The notes under the pieces: generated by a model
The model's input: only the letters and a program-made list of their open reading frames with translations
Told to the model about the DNA's origin: nothing
Database searches by the model: none
Translations under genes and position numbers: made by a program
Part shown: in pieces, positions 12,072 to 22,400 of the stretch
Numbering within the stretch: position 1 is the first letter of the stretch
Layout: every line of letters starts with the position of its first letter
NCBI GenBank assembly: GCA_049999805.1
Contig: JBNGIO010006139.1
Location: 51,034 to 115,033 of the forward strand
Length of the DNA stretch: 64,000 nucleotides
Reading direction: 5' to 3'
From: Folioceros fuciformis
Lineage: Eukaryota > Anthocerotophyta > Anthocerotopsida > Anthocerotales

Positions 12072-13982
12072 TCAGTGTCCTCTGGTCATCTTGATCCGCG
12101 GCATGGATTTCTTCAATTGGCGAGCCCGTTGCTTTTCTTCCCGTTTCCGCAAAGCCTCGGGACTCAGGTGGACCTCCAGGTCCTCCAATGCCTTACGTCT
12201 CTCGTCCCTCCTTTTCGAAAGTGCCTCATGTCGTGCACTTTCGGTCTCCTCTCGAAGAATCTTAGACCTGACGTCCTCTGCTCTGCGGTGTGCCTGAACC
12301 CAAACAATCACACCAACTCAAGTCAGAGCCCGATAAACTTGCCGTTGCGACAGGAACAACAGAACTAAAAGCAACCTGTGTGCCTGATGAACCCAAACAA
12401 TCAGACTACAACATGTCAGAGCTCGAAGAACTCCTCTTTGTGTGAGGAACAATAAAACTTCACACAGCTTCGCTACCAACCTCTTTGCTGAGCTTGAAGC
12501 GGCCCACAACATCAATGAAGTAAGGTACAACAGCTATAACGCGTGTCAGCTCTGTCAGCTGTTCCACTGGTGGGATGATGAACTTAAAATGGAGAACCTT
12601 TCTGTGTTGTCCTCCGCTACACTGGTCCGAAAAATGCAAGGAGACAAAATACTTGCCATGCTTCGCAAACACCTTCTCTCCAAACAACTGCAAGACAACA
12701 GGCAACAGATTCCGTTAGCACACCCCTAACAGTCCACCAGAGGGCTCCCTTCCACCGAGTACAACTTCTGTGACTGAAAGCAAAGAACCTGATCAATGAT
12801 TGCATCCTTCAAGAGATCGGAGGCGACATCCCGAGATTCGCTAATCACCGCTAGCTCGTCCGCAAGATCCTTGCGTTGGGCAGAAGCCGGTAGAACGGTA
12901 CCGAAAAGCTGCAAGTCCCTGGCTTCCTTGTGCAAGGACTTGGCATGCTTCCGCCGAGTGACGGCAAATACAAAGGGCTCCATGCTTTCATCGTTCATGT
13001 TAACCTCAATCGAAAGCTCATCCTTCCTCGGACTGAGCACGTACCACATCCTAGCAATCAGGTCATGCCGGGACTGCAGATCCAAGGTGGCTAACAGAGA
13101 CTGACAGTATCTCCTCCCACTAGCGTAGAACTTGAAGATGTTTTGGCCCTCCTTCAGCAGCAAAGGAGAATCCACTCCCTCTCCAGTTCCTAACAAACTA
13201 AAATTTTTGTCAAAAACGCTGTCCTTGGCTGCAAAAAGAGCTGCCCACTTCAGGGCAATGTCCTCGTTCATCTTCCTACCCACATAGTACGTGATTGCAA
13301 ATACGGTCAGAAATGCTAGTACCGCAGCCTCCATCAAGTAGTACTGCGGGCCCTTGGGAATGCTCCTTCCCTGAGCTCTGCTTCTTTCCTTCCCAGCGAC
13401 TTCATCAGTCTTCACAACCTGCTCCTCCTGCCTATGGGACGGGACCGCCTGCTCCTCCACAGGAAAGCCTTCAAACTCGTCCTCATCCCACCATTCCTGC
13501 CGGAGCTTGTTATCCACAATTGGACCTCCCTCCGCAGCCTCAGCTCCTCTGTTGTTCAGCACAACACGTACAGATGAGCTTCAGATGTGACAACCTGCAC
13601 GAGTACAGATGCCCGGCATCAACAATCATCCCTACCTGGAGGACACACCCGGAGCATCCTCCCCTTGCACTTCCAGCTGGTCTGCAACAGCAGGAGCCGG
13701 AGGCCCACGATCCGTCTCCAGCCCGCGAGGCTGCGGGACCGGCGGTGGCACCACAATGTGCAGCTCGGGATCGTCCTCCACCTCTTCCACCTCGTCGAAT
13801 CCCTCGAAATCGGACGCTGCCTGTGCCGCCAGGATGAACGAGGAGGACCTCGCAATCTCCTGCCCCAGCAACATCAGCACTGAAGCCAACGCCAAGTACC
13901 ACCACAGCCGCTCCACCGACAAGCCGGGAAGCCATTGCTGCAGCGTATCACGCCGCCGAACCATTCCCAGCAGCCTCAACAT
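12072..13982 (-). CDS. CCDC47 / At5g49945-type ER membrane protein (DUF1682)
   Basis: The animal relative CCDC47 is an ER membrane protein in the PAT/multipass translocon machinery and binds calcium; plant members are largely uncharacterised. Exons 13982-13636, 13548-12789, 12687-12481 and 12293-12072 join in frame to 511 residues. A hydrophobic segment near residues 25-45 is a signal peptide or first helix, followed by an acidic lumenal stretch (DFEGFDEVEEVEDD). WWDEDEFEGFP precedes a second helix (AAVLAFLTVFAITYYVG, about 185-205). The conserved cytosolic domain holds NFSLLGTGEGVDSPLLLKEG, KFYASGRRYCQSLLATLDL and HFSDQCSGGQHRKVLHFKF. The tail is a charged coiled coil ending QLKKSMPRIKMTRGH, as in plant relatives. 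It lies head-to-head with the IspD gene, with about 490 bp between start codons. The intron at 12294-12480 contains a diverged internal duplication, described separately. Confidence 0.93.
12294..12480 (-). repeat. imperfect tandem duplication inside an intron of the CCDC47-like gene
   Basis: Two copies of roughly 90 bp can be aligned. Each begins (plus strand) with a version of gtgcctgaacccaaacaatc and continues through AGTCAGAGC-like and AACAA-rich sequence. On the coding (minus) strand the start of each copy is the 3' splice-acceptor region, so the acceptor context is duplicated. Only the exon-proximal copy gives a clean GGTTCAG acceptor; the other reads GGTTCAT. Confidence 0.7.
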
Positions 13983-14472
13983 CGCCTCCTGTAAGACCCA
14001 TCACCGTCTCCATCACGATCCAGTTTCAATTCTGCATAATACACAAACCCCCGACGCATAAAGGAAGACTAAGCGTCAAGCACCACCTACAGTCCTGAGA
14101 TTCCGCTTGCACTTCCGCTCTGATCCTCCCTGCTGCCCAGTACCGGCCCACTGTCTTACTGAAAGTCGACCTGTCCATCTCAAGGCAGCTGCAAAACCCT
14201 AATCGATAATCAACGAAGCCTGAATTACCAACAGGAAAGTTGACCTGCGTCTTTTTCTAGTTGTCAGGTTGTTGAACTAGGAACTCTCCTTTCTGGGTCA
14301 GTCCTTCTTCCCCTGGTGGATAGTTCTGCATTTAGCTCATTGTCACCAATTGGTCACCATTGGCAGCTGTGGTGGCGTGTTCTTCGTTCAGCTCACTGTG
14401 GCACGGTGGGTCGTCTTATCAGATTTCAGATCTGAGGCCACATGCTCTGTCCCTCTACTTGCGAGCGTGACC
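13983..14472. promoter_or_regulatory. divergent upstream region between CCDC47-like and IspD genes
   Basis: About 490 bp separate two divergent start codons. The segment should contain both 5' leaders and promoters. The frame of the IspD first exon stays open upstream to about 14350 but has no ATG before 14473. No other gene is seen. Confidence 0.4.
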
Positions 14473-16496
14473 ATGGGGTGCATGACTGGGATGGCCTTAG
14501 CTCCCGGCTCCGCTGCCTTGTCCTCCATTTTTAGCAGACATAGTTGGCAACAAGCAATTGTGTTGAAGACCTTCCCACATTCGCTCCGATTGCATAACTT
14601 TCAGTCAGGTGCTTGGTTTAGGTACACAGCACACATTTGGTACGTTCTCCCAAGTGCTGCTCCCGGATTGACCCTCGTGATTGAATTCCAGCTGTCGTAG
14701 GTCGTGCCAATGTACAAACATGGAGACCAAGGGGGAGACGAGGTTTGGTCCGTCTCTGCTGTTTCTCTTCTGCTGAGTACAGCTTGGCACATCCCTTGAA
14801 TGGCATAGTGGTTGTTGCCTAGGGGGTATATTCTACGACCCTGCTCGAGCTGTTCTGGCAAGCAATTCTCCATCTGCAGGAGCCAACTCGGACCTGGTGG
14901 GGTTGGTGACCGGTTCACAAAAGCATGTTCATTCCTTTCCGCTCTCGTATCAGACACAGATTGGTAATGAGATTTCTCAGTGTAGCGCTTTGTCTTCTAC
15001 AGGTTGTTCCTGCCAAGAGTGTTTCGGTCATACTGCTGGCTGGCGGCAAAGGCAAACGAATGGGGGTAAGTGTGACCTCATTTTCAGATTGTGTTGCGTC
15101 TGGCGCTTTTATCAGAGATCAGGAATGAAGCGGCTGACACGGTTCCATTGACAGGCCAGTATGCCAAAGCAGTATCTCCCTCTTCTGGGGCAACCGATTG
15201 CTCTGTACAGGTACTTCATGCCTGAAGTTGGGTCTCTTCCGATCACTCCCGTGAGCAGTAGCTAGGAAAAGGACCAAACTGACAAAGGTAAAGCTGCTGG
15301 GCAGCTTCTTCACATTCGCAGGCATGTCAGAGGTGAAGGAGATGGTGGTTGTGTGTGACCCCTCATATCGTGACGTCTTTGAAAGTATGTGTGTGTATTT
15401 CCTCCCTCTCTCCTAAACATGGCCTCTCCACTCTCAAGAGCTGTACTCACGAGAATGCGCTTGCAGAAGGTGGCAAGGACCTGACTGTAACCTTGAAGTT
15501 CGCTCTACCAGGGAAGGAAAGACAGGATTCTGTTGAAAGTGGATTAAAGGTTCAGAACTGCAGACCATAGCATCCCAATCCTCAAGCCACCAAATCACCA
15601 AACTGCGGTTGTCTTACTTCTGTCCCGTTCTTTGCAGGAAATCAGCCCGGGGTCAAGGCTGGCATGTGTACATGATTCCGCACGGCCCCTTGTCCTTGCT
15701 TCAGACATCAAGAAGGTAGCCACCATACCAACCCATGTCTCCTTGTACATAACACCAGCCAGCGTTCCTACTCTGTCCATACCTGCCATTGGTGAAGGAA
15801 GTTCTGTGGATGTGAATCCATCCAGGTACTGGGTGATGCCTTCGTTCACGGAGCTGCTGTTCTTGGTGTGCCTGTCAAGGCAACCATAAAGGAGGTGACA
15901 TTAATGGTTCCCACGCCTTGCACTTAGTATCCTCTCCTCGTAATCTCTGTATCCACCTTACTGTCTGCACAATCCATCAGGCAACTGAAAACCAGTTTGT
16001 TGCAAAGACACTGAACAGACAAACTCTCTGGGAAATGCACACCCCTCAGGTACGATTTTACGATTAGTCTTCCTACCCGCATGTGGCAGCTTTGTTAACT
16101 GAGCTCTATCTAATATAACCCAATGGGACAGGTCATTGAACCAAGCCTCCTTCGGAAGGGATTTGAGCTTGTGAGAGAGTACGTGACTCAGATCTTTGAC
16201 GTATAGATTGAGATGGGGTTTTCCTCCTAAACATGATTCATGCAGGAAATCCTTGGAGGTGACTGACGATGTCTCAATCGTCGAGTATCTGAACCACCCA
16301 GTGTACATCACTCCAGGGTCTTACACAAATCTCAAGGTGATTCAACATTGCAGGTCAATGGAATCTGGGAAAAAGGTGAAAATCTGGCAATGCCTATGGT
16401 GCTGATCCCCTTTGTGCACAGGTGACCACACCCGACGATCTCATGGTGGCTGAACGAATCCTTCTCAGTGAAAGGAGCGAAGTTGCGGCCAGATAG
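14473..16496 (+). CDS. ISPD: 2-C-methyl-D-erythritol 4-phosphate cytidylyltransferase, plastid (MEP pathway)
   Basis: IspD joins CTP and methylerythritol phosphate to form CDP-methylerythritol, the third step of plastid isoprenoid synthesis. Twelve exons, from 14473-14608 to 16422-16496, join in frame to 321 residues. The first two exons (14473-14608 and 14778-14896) encode a variable transit peptide; their junction is inferred from frame and is the least certain. The catalytic core starts at 15003: [16 protein letters not shown] is the CTP-binding glycine-rich loop, with [15 protein letters not shown] after it. Further signatures are [60 protein letters not shown] and [13 protein letters not shown]. 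The protein ends shortly after [13 protein letters not shown], the normal length for the family. All catalytic motifs are intact, so the enzyme should be active. Confidence 0.95.
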
Positions 16497-17694
16497 TAGT
16501 ATGGATGTAAAGCCTCGAAGGAACGATCACAGAAAATGCCACTCCTCGGAGTCACATGTCTTCAAAAAATTTAGTCCCGTGTTGGACATGAGCTTTCAAG
16601 CACGAAAGCATTGTCTATGCACGATTCTGCTAAAGGCAGACAGGGCAAATCCAGATACAGGACGTTTGAGGTAGAACCTAGATGCGATATTACCTGCTCT
16701 AGGTTATTTCTAATTCTTCTCTCACCTGTAGCCTGGGGAAGAAGTGGATTGTAATGGCTCAATAATTCGATAATTCTTTCGTAGAAATAGAAATCTTATA
16801 GTAATGATTGAATAATCTGAAAACATTAAATTATATGAAGTATTTCAAACACTTTAGCCACACACAAAACTTATTAGGCATCAGTTTTGCCCAATAGCAT
16901 GTAGGGACTACATGATGAACAAGTGGAGACTGATCTCCAAATTGGCACACATGCAAAACTTGAATTGTTGTCTTTGCTATCAAATGCAGCCCACTGAAGA
17001 GTTCAATATGTTGGCAAGAAATAAAACAATCATAAGCAAGGAGCCATTGGAAATGCAATCCCAAGTGCTCTTTCCACAGACGCACCTAAGCCTTGAAGCC
17101 ACGAGACATCAGTCCTCATGCACAAGGAATTTTTTTGTCACATTCATGCTTAACAAATTGGGAACATGAAATGAAACCTATTCCGTGCGTACCTACAACA
17201 CACAAATCCTAGTGCCATTTGAGGGATGGCAAGCCAAAGCGTGTGCAGCCCTTACCATCATAGCAAATCAACCAACCAAAGCAACCTCAAGGGTATGTAT
17301 CAGTGCGATCCATTGTTCCAAATCATATTCAATTGTTGTCAACACATTGTCCCAACACTAAGTGCTTGCATTTGCAATTGGTCTGGAGATCCTCTAGCCC
17401 TACTGCAGCTTAGGGGAAGCCATCACCTATTTCTCTATATTTGCTTAAACAGACCTAGCAACATGACAGGCAATACAAGCATTCAATTTTATGTGATGCG
17501 GACCAAGTGTCCTCCATCCTTGGCCCATGTGGGTAGTGATTGTCCTTTGTGGCGCCTTCATTGCTTAGCACCAAGGAAGTCTGGTGATATGCTGCTATGT
17601 AAATATGTATCGTACCTGCTAAAGCTTGATGTCTGGTGATTTGTTTGAAGGAGAACAAAATACCAATACATGCTATAGCCCGATAGTGCGAGAC

Positions 17695-17832
17695 CGCACC
17701 CACAACCTTGGAAACATTGGATGGCATGTCACACCGCACCCACAACCTTGGAAACATTGGATGGCATGTCACACCNNNNNNNNNNTCACACCGCACCCAC
17801 AACCTTGGAAACATTGGATGGCATGTCACACC
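17695..17832. repeat. 40-bp tandem repeat with assembly gap
   Basis: At least three copies of a 40-bp unit containing CCTTGGAAACATTGGATGG are almost identical. Copies 1 and 2 begin at 17695 and 17735. Ten Ns at 17776-17785 interrupt the array, and the third copy ends near 17832. The true copy number is probably unresolved by the assembly. Confidence 0.9.
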
Positions 17833-18004
17833 CTGTAGGAGGTGTATATGAACCTCATGACATAGCTAGAAGAAGAAGGGCCTCATCATGGAGAATGATA
17901 TAAGCTAAAGAAGTCTAAGTCTACTATAATCTACTAGCATAAAATTTTATCACCTTGGTACTTAACAACGTTTTCTCACTTCAGCTACCACAAGGGCAGT
18001 CGCA

Positions 18005-18510
18005 CTCTTGCTAGCCATACCACCGAAGTACCTCAAGAAACACCAGAGGCGTAGCCACCACTTTCTTATAAACGTGTGGATGTGCGTGTACCAGTGCTAG
18101 GAATACCACTGAAGTACCTCAAGAAACACAAGCGGTGTAGCCACCATCACTATCTTATAAGCGTGTGGATGTGTGTACCGGTCCCCCACTATCGCCTCAT
18201 GTACTCCTTGCCCATGTGCTACGCGTACATTGTTGCCTTGATTGTACTGTGTAAGGAGCTGCAGGTGCTTTTCCAGATTTGCATTACTGGAGTTCTACTG
18301 GCATTACTATCTATGCATAAGGTACTCGAGGATCTCTCTCACAGTTGTATTATTGGTGTGCTATTGGCATTGCTCTTTTGGTAGTGCTTTTCCATACTTG
18401 CATTACTGGTGTTCTACGGGCATTCCTGTATATGCATAGCGTACTAGAGGATCTCTCTCCCAGTTGCATTATTGGTGTGCTATTGGCATTGCTCTTTTGG
18501 TATTGGATGT
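18005..18510. repeat. two pairs of diverged tandem duplications
   Basis: The first pair (about 18010-18095 and 18098-18185) shares AGTACCTCAAGAAACAC and a TAGCCACCA...CTTATAA...GTGTGGATGTG pattern. The second pair (about 18280-18385 and 18396-18505) shares TTGCATTACTGG, GAGGATCTCTCTC and TTGGTGTGCTATTGGCATTG. The copies have diverged by point changes and small indels. A further short direct repeat around 18855-18945 shares GAATTCAATGTAGTGGCTTG. Confidence 0.75.
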
Positions 18511-19384
18511 AGAAGATTTTTCCTCAGAAGATTTTTCCTCATAAATGTAGTAGTAGTCTTGTACCAGCATTATTGTGTTTGCATTGGATGCCATAGGCTC
18601 TTTCTTATAGTCACATTCTCTTTTGATGTTGGATTCTCGACTTTTCTTCATAGATGCAGTAGCGGTCTTGTACTAGCATTGTTGCAATTGCATTCTTGCA
18701 GAAGGATTTTCCTCATAGCTGGAGTAGTGGTCTTGCAGTAGTGGTCTTGTATTGGCATTGTTGTGTTTGCTTTGGATGCCAGAGGCTCTTTCGCATTCTC
18801 AGTGTTCTTTTGGCATTGCCATCTCATTATTGGTATTGCTATATATATGATGCTAGGGTTTCCCTCCTCTGAATTCAATGTAGTGGCTTGGCTTGTCTCT
18901 TGATGCTAGGCTTTCCCTCTTCCTGAATTCAATGTAGTGGCTTGTCTCTTGTTTTGTCTTCGCTATGGCTCCATTGTGGCTTCACACGTAAAGCAATGGG
19001 GAAAGGGCAAATTGCTCAACAACAATGCTGTGCTTGTTGCTATCTACCATTGCGCATCATAAGACACGGCATTAGAGTCCGGAATCAGAACAATACGCTT
19101 AACACGTGGTTGATACGGGAACCAACACACTTAAATTGTTAGGCCTGGAAATGGATCGAGTTGTGTATATTTTGTGGAATTGGGAAACGAGTTGAATCGA
19201 CAAGGGTACAGAGAGAGATAACGGGGGCACAAGTTACGGAACGGGGTACGGCGGTGAGCTGGTGGAGGCAGTCCGTTGGAGGCAACGGCAATGGGACGGG
19301 TTTGAAACGGGAGAGGGAGACGGTGCGAGGGTGACAGAACCCTCTCCCCGCCAAAGGTGGGTCTTGAAGTGGGCAGCTGTGGCC

Positions 19385-19414
19385 ATGGCGCCTGGCGTTA
19401 GACGTCGAGCGTGA
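19385..19414 (+). promoter_or_regulatory. upstream open reading frame of 9 codons plus stop
   Basis: An ATG at 19385 in a fair start context (GGCCATGG) opens a tiny frame reading M-A-P-G-V-R-R-R-A and ends with TGA at 19412-19414, 29 bp before the main start at 19444. Such a frame in the leader could lower or tune translation of the TPR-DnaJ protein. That it lies in the mRNA is assumed. Confidence 0.45.
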
Positions 19415-19443
19415 TCGACGCCAGCAGCGTCGCGGCAAAGGGG

Positions 19444-22400
19444 ATGACGACCATGGTGGAAGTGCGAGGAGCGCCCGCCATGGCACCGGAGACGGAGGCC
19501 AGGACCGGGGCCGTGTCGGTAATCCACGAGGCCGTCATTCAGACTCCCAGCGCCTTCTACGCCGGCGGCAGCAGCAGCGGCAGTAGCAACCCTTCTTCCC
19601 GCATCTGGGGCGCCTCTCCTCCACCGGCATTCCTCCGGGTCGGGGATGCCTCCGGCTCTTTCGTGGCGCCCTCGGAATCGTCGGATTCCTCGTACGCCAC
19701 AGCTCCCGTCTCCTTCGCCTCGGGCTGGAGTGGGGCTAGAAGCCACAGGAAGGGCGCAGCGTCTGCAGTGCCTCCAGGGCCTGCAGGTCCGGCAGTTCCC
19801 GCTTCTGCATCCTCCGGGGGCGCCTCGTCTACATTTGTGTCAGCTTCTTCTTCATCCTCGTTCCAGTCCTTCTCCTCGCCAACCTCTGCATTTTCCTCAC
19901 CTGCAGCCGTCTCGTCCTCTGCTCCCGCAGTTGGATCTGGATCCAGCGGATCTGAGGCGGCCATGGCCAAGGGCGCCAGGAGGCAGGCGGGAAGGCAGGA
20001 TTCGGGGACTTCCACCCGCGCGCCGGCTGGATTCCGCGCTGGCCAGGAGCAGGAGGCCGCGTCCGATGAGGAAGCTGCGTCCGGGAAGCTCAAAGCTGGC
20101 TTGCAGAATTCCGGCAAGGCGAGTTTTAAAAATTCTGCGAAGGGGGAGTCCTGGAATTCCTCGGATTTCCGCGCGGCGGATGCCGGGTTCAGGTTCCAGT
20201 CGATGAAAGGCTCCGGGGAATCCTCTGCACCTGGTGGCAATGTCGGCTTTAGGTTTGGAGCGGATAACGCCGCGGCCGCTGCCTTTGCTGGAGGTGGGGG
20301 TGGCTTTAGGTTTGGAGCGAGAGTGGCTGCGGATGAGTTTAGGGCCTCGGTTACCGCGCACACGGCTTTGGCTTTCCAATCGGAATCATCGGTTTTGAGT
20401 GGTTTGAGTCGGTTGGATTTGAATTCGGAGACCGTTGTCTCTGGAGCAAGAGCAGGAGCAGGTCGGGAAAGTGTGTTCACCCGTGATGTTTTTTGCAGGG
20501 TGAAAGCGGAGAACGGGGTGGGATCTGTGAGTCAAAACGCTGACTCACAGTCGCCTGGTTTGAAGTATGGTGTCGAGCCACTGACGGAGAGTAACAGAGT
20601 GAGCTCCAAGTTCAATCGGGCAACCCCGTTGCCAGGTGGTACCTCTGCAGATGATGCAATGGAAAGTTCCAGTACCAATGCCCCGAAGTTTGGGCAACCA
20701 GGGTTTTCGAGGGAGGAGGTCAGCAGCGGGCAGTCGAGGTTCAAGGTTGAGAATGTTGGACCATCCGCTGATGCACCTCATGCTGACATGTCTGGTAGAA
20801 GTAGCGGTAGGTTCAAGTTGGGCAGTGGTGCGGCAGCTACTAGTACTCACAAGCAGCAGGCTGCATCGGACCATGTTTCTCCAACTGCTAAGTTTGCTGA
20901 ATTCACGGGAGAGACATTGGCGGGGGTAGGAGACCAAGAGAATTTTAGACCGAGAGCTAATGGGAGGACTCTCGACCGAGAGCACTTATTTTCTTTCGAG
21001 GGGAGGCCTTTTCCTGCTTCCTTTCTGAAGAATGGCAATGGCAGTGCCGGGCTCGAATCTCCAACTTCTTCGAATGAGGGGTCGTCTCCTGTTTTTGTTT
21101 TTGGAGCTACTCCAGCTGCACGTGCAGGAGCTTCACAGGACCAGGAGATCGATGTTTCAAGGTTGCCTCGAGGATTCTCAAAACAGAGGAGGAGATCATT
21201 TTCGTTGAAGACAAAAGGCTTGGCTCTGTCGGGTCATTCCACTGTTTCCTTCTCCGATGTTACTTCTTCAGTGACGTCTGGTGCGTCTCAAGGGGAAGCA
21301 TCCTCAGCTGATGCAGTGTTTGATTTCCAGGAAGCTGCAGACAGAATTTTCAAGGCAGGCCCTGTCCAGGGCTCTGGTGATGTTCCCAGCGGTGTGGAGC
21401 CTACACATGGAGCCACTCCTTCCAGAACTCCCGCTGAAGAGCCTCAGTCTGCTGATGTCCCAAGTCCCCCTGTTGCAGGGGCAGAAGGGTTATCACCTCC
21501 TCCGCAGGTTGGTGCAACAAACTGGAATGTTGTTTTTGCAGGCGTGGGCAATTTGTTCAAGCAATCCTTCTCACTCCATGATAACGTTGAACAGAGAGGC
21601 TTCAGTGGCTCAGCATCTCCACCTCCGCCTCCTATCGAGCCCTTGCTTTTCAGCTTTCAATCGTTTGATTTGTCCGGCCCAGAGACTGAAGGGAATGCTG
21701 GTGCCAACTCTGGCCCTTTTGTCTTTGGTGCCACCAGGGCAGTTCCTGTGGAAAGTCAGCAACATCCAAGTGCTGTGAAAAGGAAGAAAGGAAAGCTGCA
21801 TCAGGCCTCCAGCCGAAAGTCTGGAAAGTCTCCTTCTCTTAGTGCCACGCAAGGCTCCACAACCAGTTCTGATGATCGATCCCCCTCACCCATGGATTTC
21901 TCTCCGCGAAATGGAGAGGACATGGAGCCGCAAGATGGATTAGGGGCTCTTCTCTCAGCTGCTGCTAACCTTAGCATCGGTAAAGATAGCAGTGCAGGGA
22001 ATGCAGGTGCTGAAGAAGAACCTGATGAAGGGAAGGGTGGAACAGAGAATGATGGCTCAACTGTTGCTGGTAAAACTGGAAAGTCAAAAAGGTCCTCTTC
22101 GGAAAGCAGCTCTTTGTCAGAAGATGGTGAAGGGAGTGCCAATTCACCTGAGAGTGATGGAGGAACCTCTAATTGGTCTGGCTTTGTCTTTTCTGCCAGC
22201 CCTTTGCATCCAGCTTCGGGTGTGCAAAGACGGATTGTCCGCAAGTCATATCGCGAAAAGGGCCCTGACAGTAGGAGATTTGTGAGTGTCAAAGGGCGTA
22301 GAGAGTTTTCTTCTGGCATGGGGACCTCATTGTCAGCAGATCAAACGATTGCTGAAGATTTAGGTTCAAGGTTACATATATTTGAAAGACAGGCTGGTAC

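Larger units (their letters stand above)
16497..19384. other. AT-rich gene-free region with repeats
   Basis: About 2.9 kb between IspD and the TPR-DnaJ gene show no supportable gene. Base composition shifts to AT-rich, with short frames on both strands that carry no motifs. The region contains a 40-bp tandem repeat interrupted by a 10-N gap, and several larger diverged duplications between 18.0 and 19.0 kb, listed separately. It may be decayed transposon sequence, but I see no intact ends, reverse transcriptase or transposase. Confidence 0.5.

Noticed and set aside
17695-17832. 40-bp repeats considered as a CRISPR-like array
   Set aside because: Units are head-to-tail with no spacers, in a plant nuclear context; it is a plain tandem repeat.
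19557-20480. 307-codon frame on the minus strand inside the TPR-DnaJ first exon
   Set aside because: It is antisense to a well supported coding exon in GC-rich, low-complexity sequence, a common cause of shadow frames.
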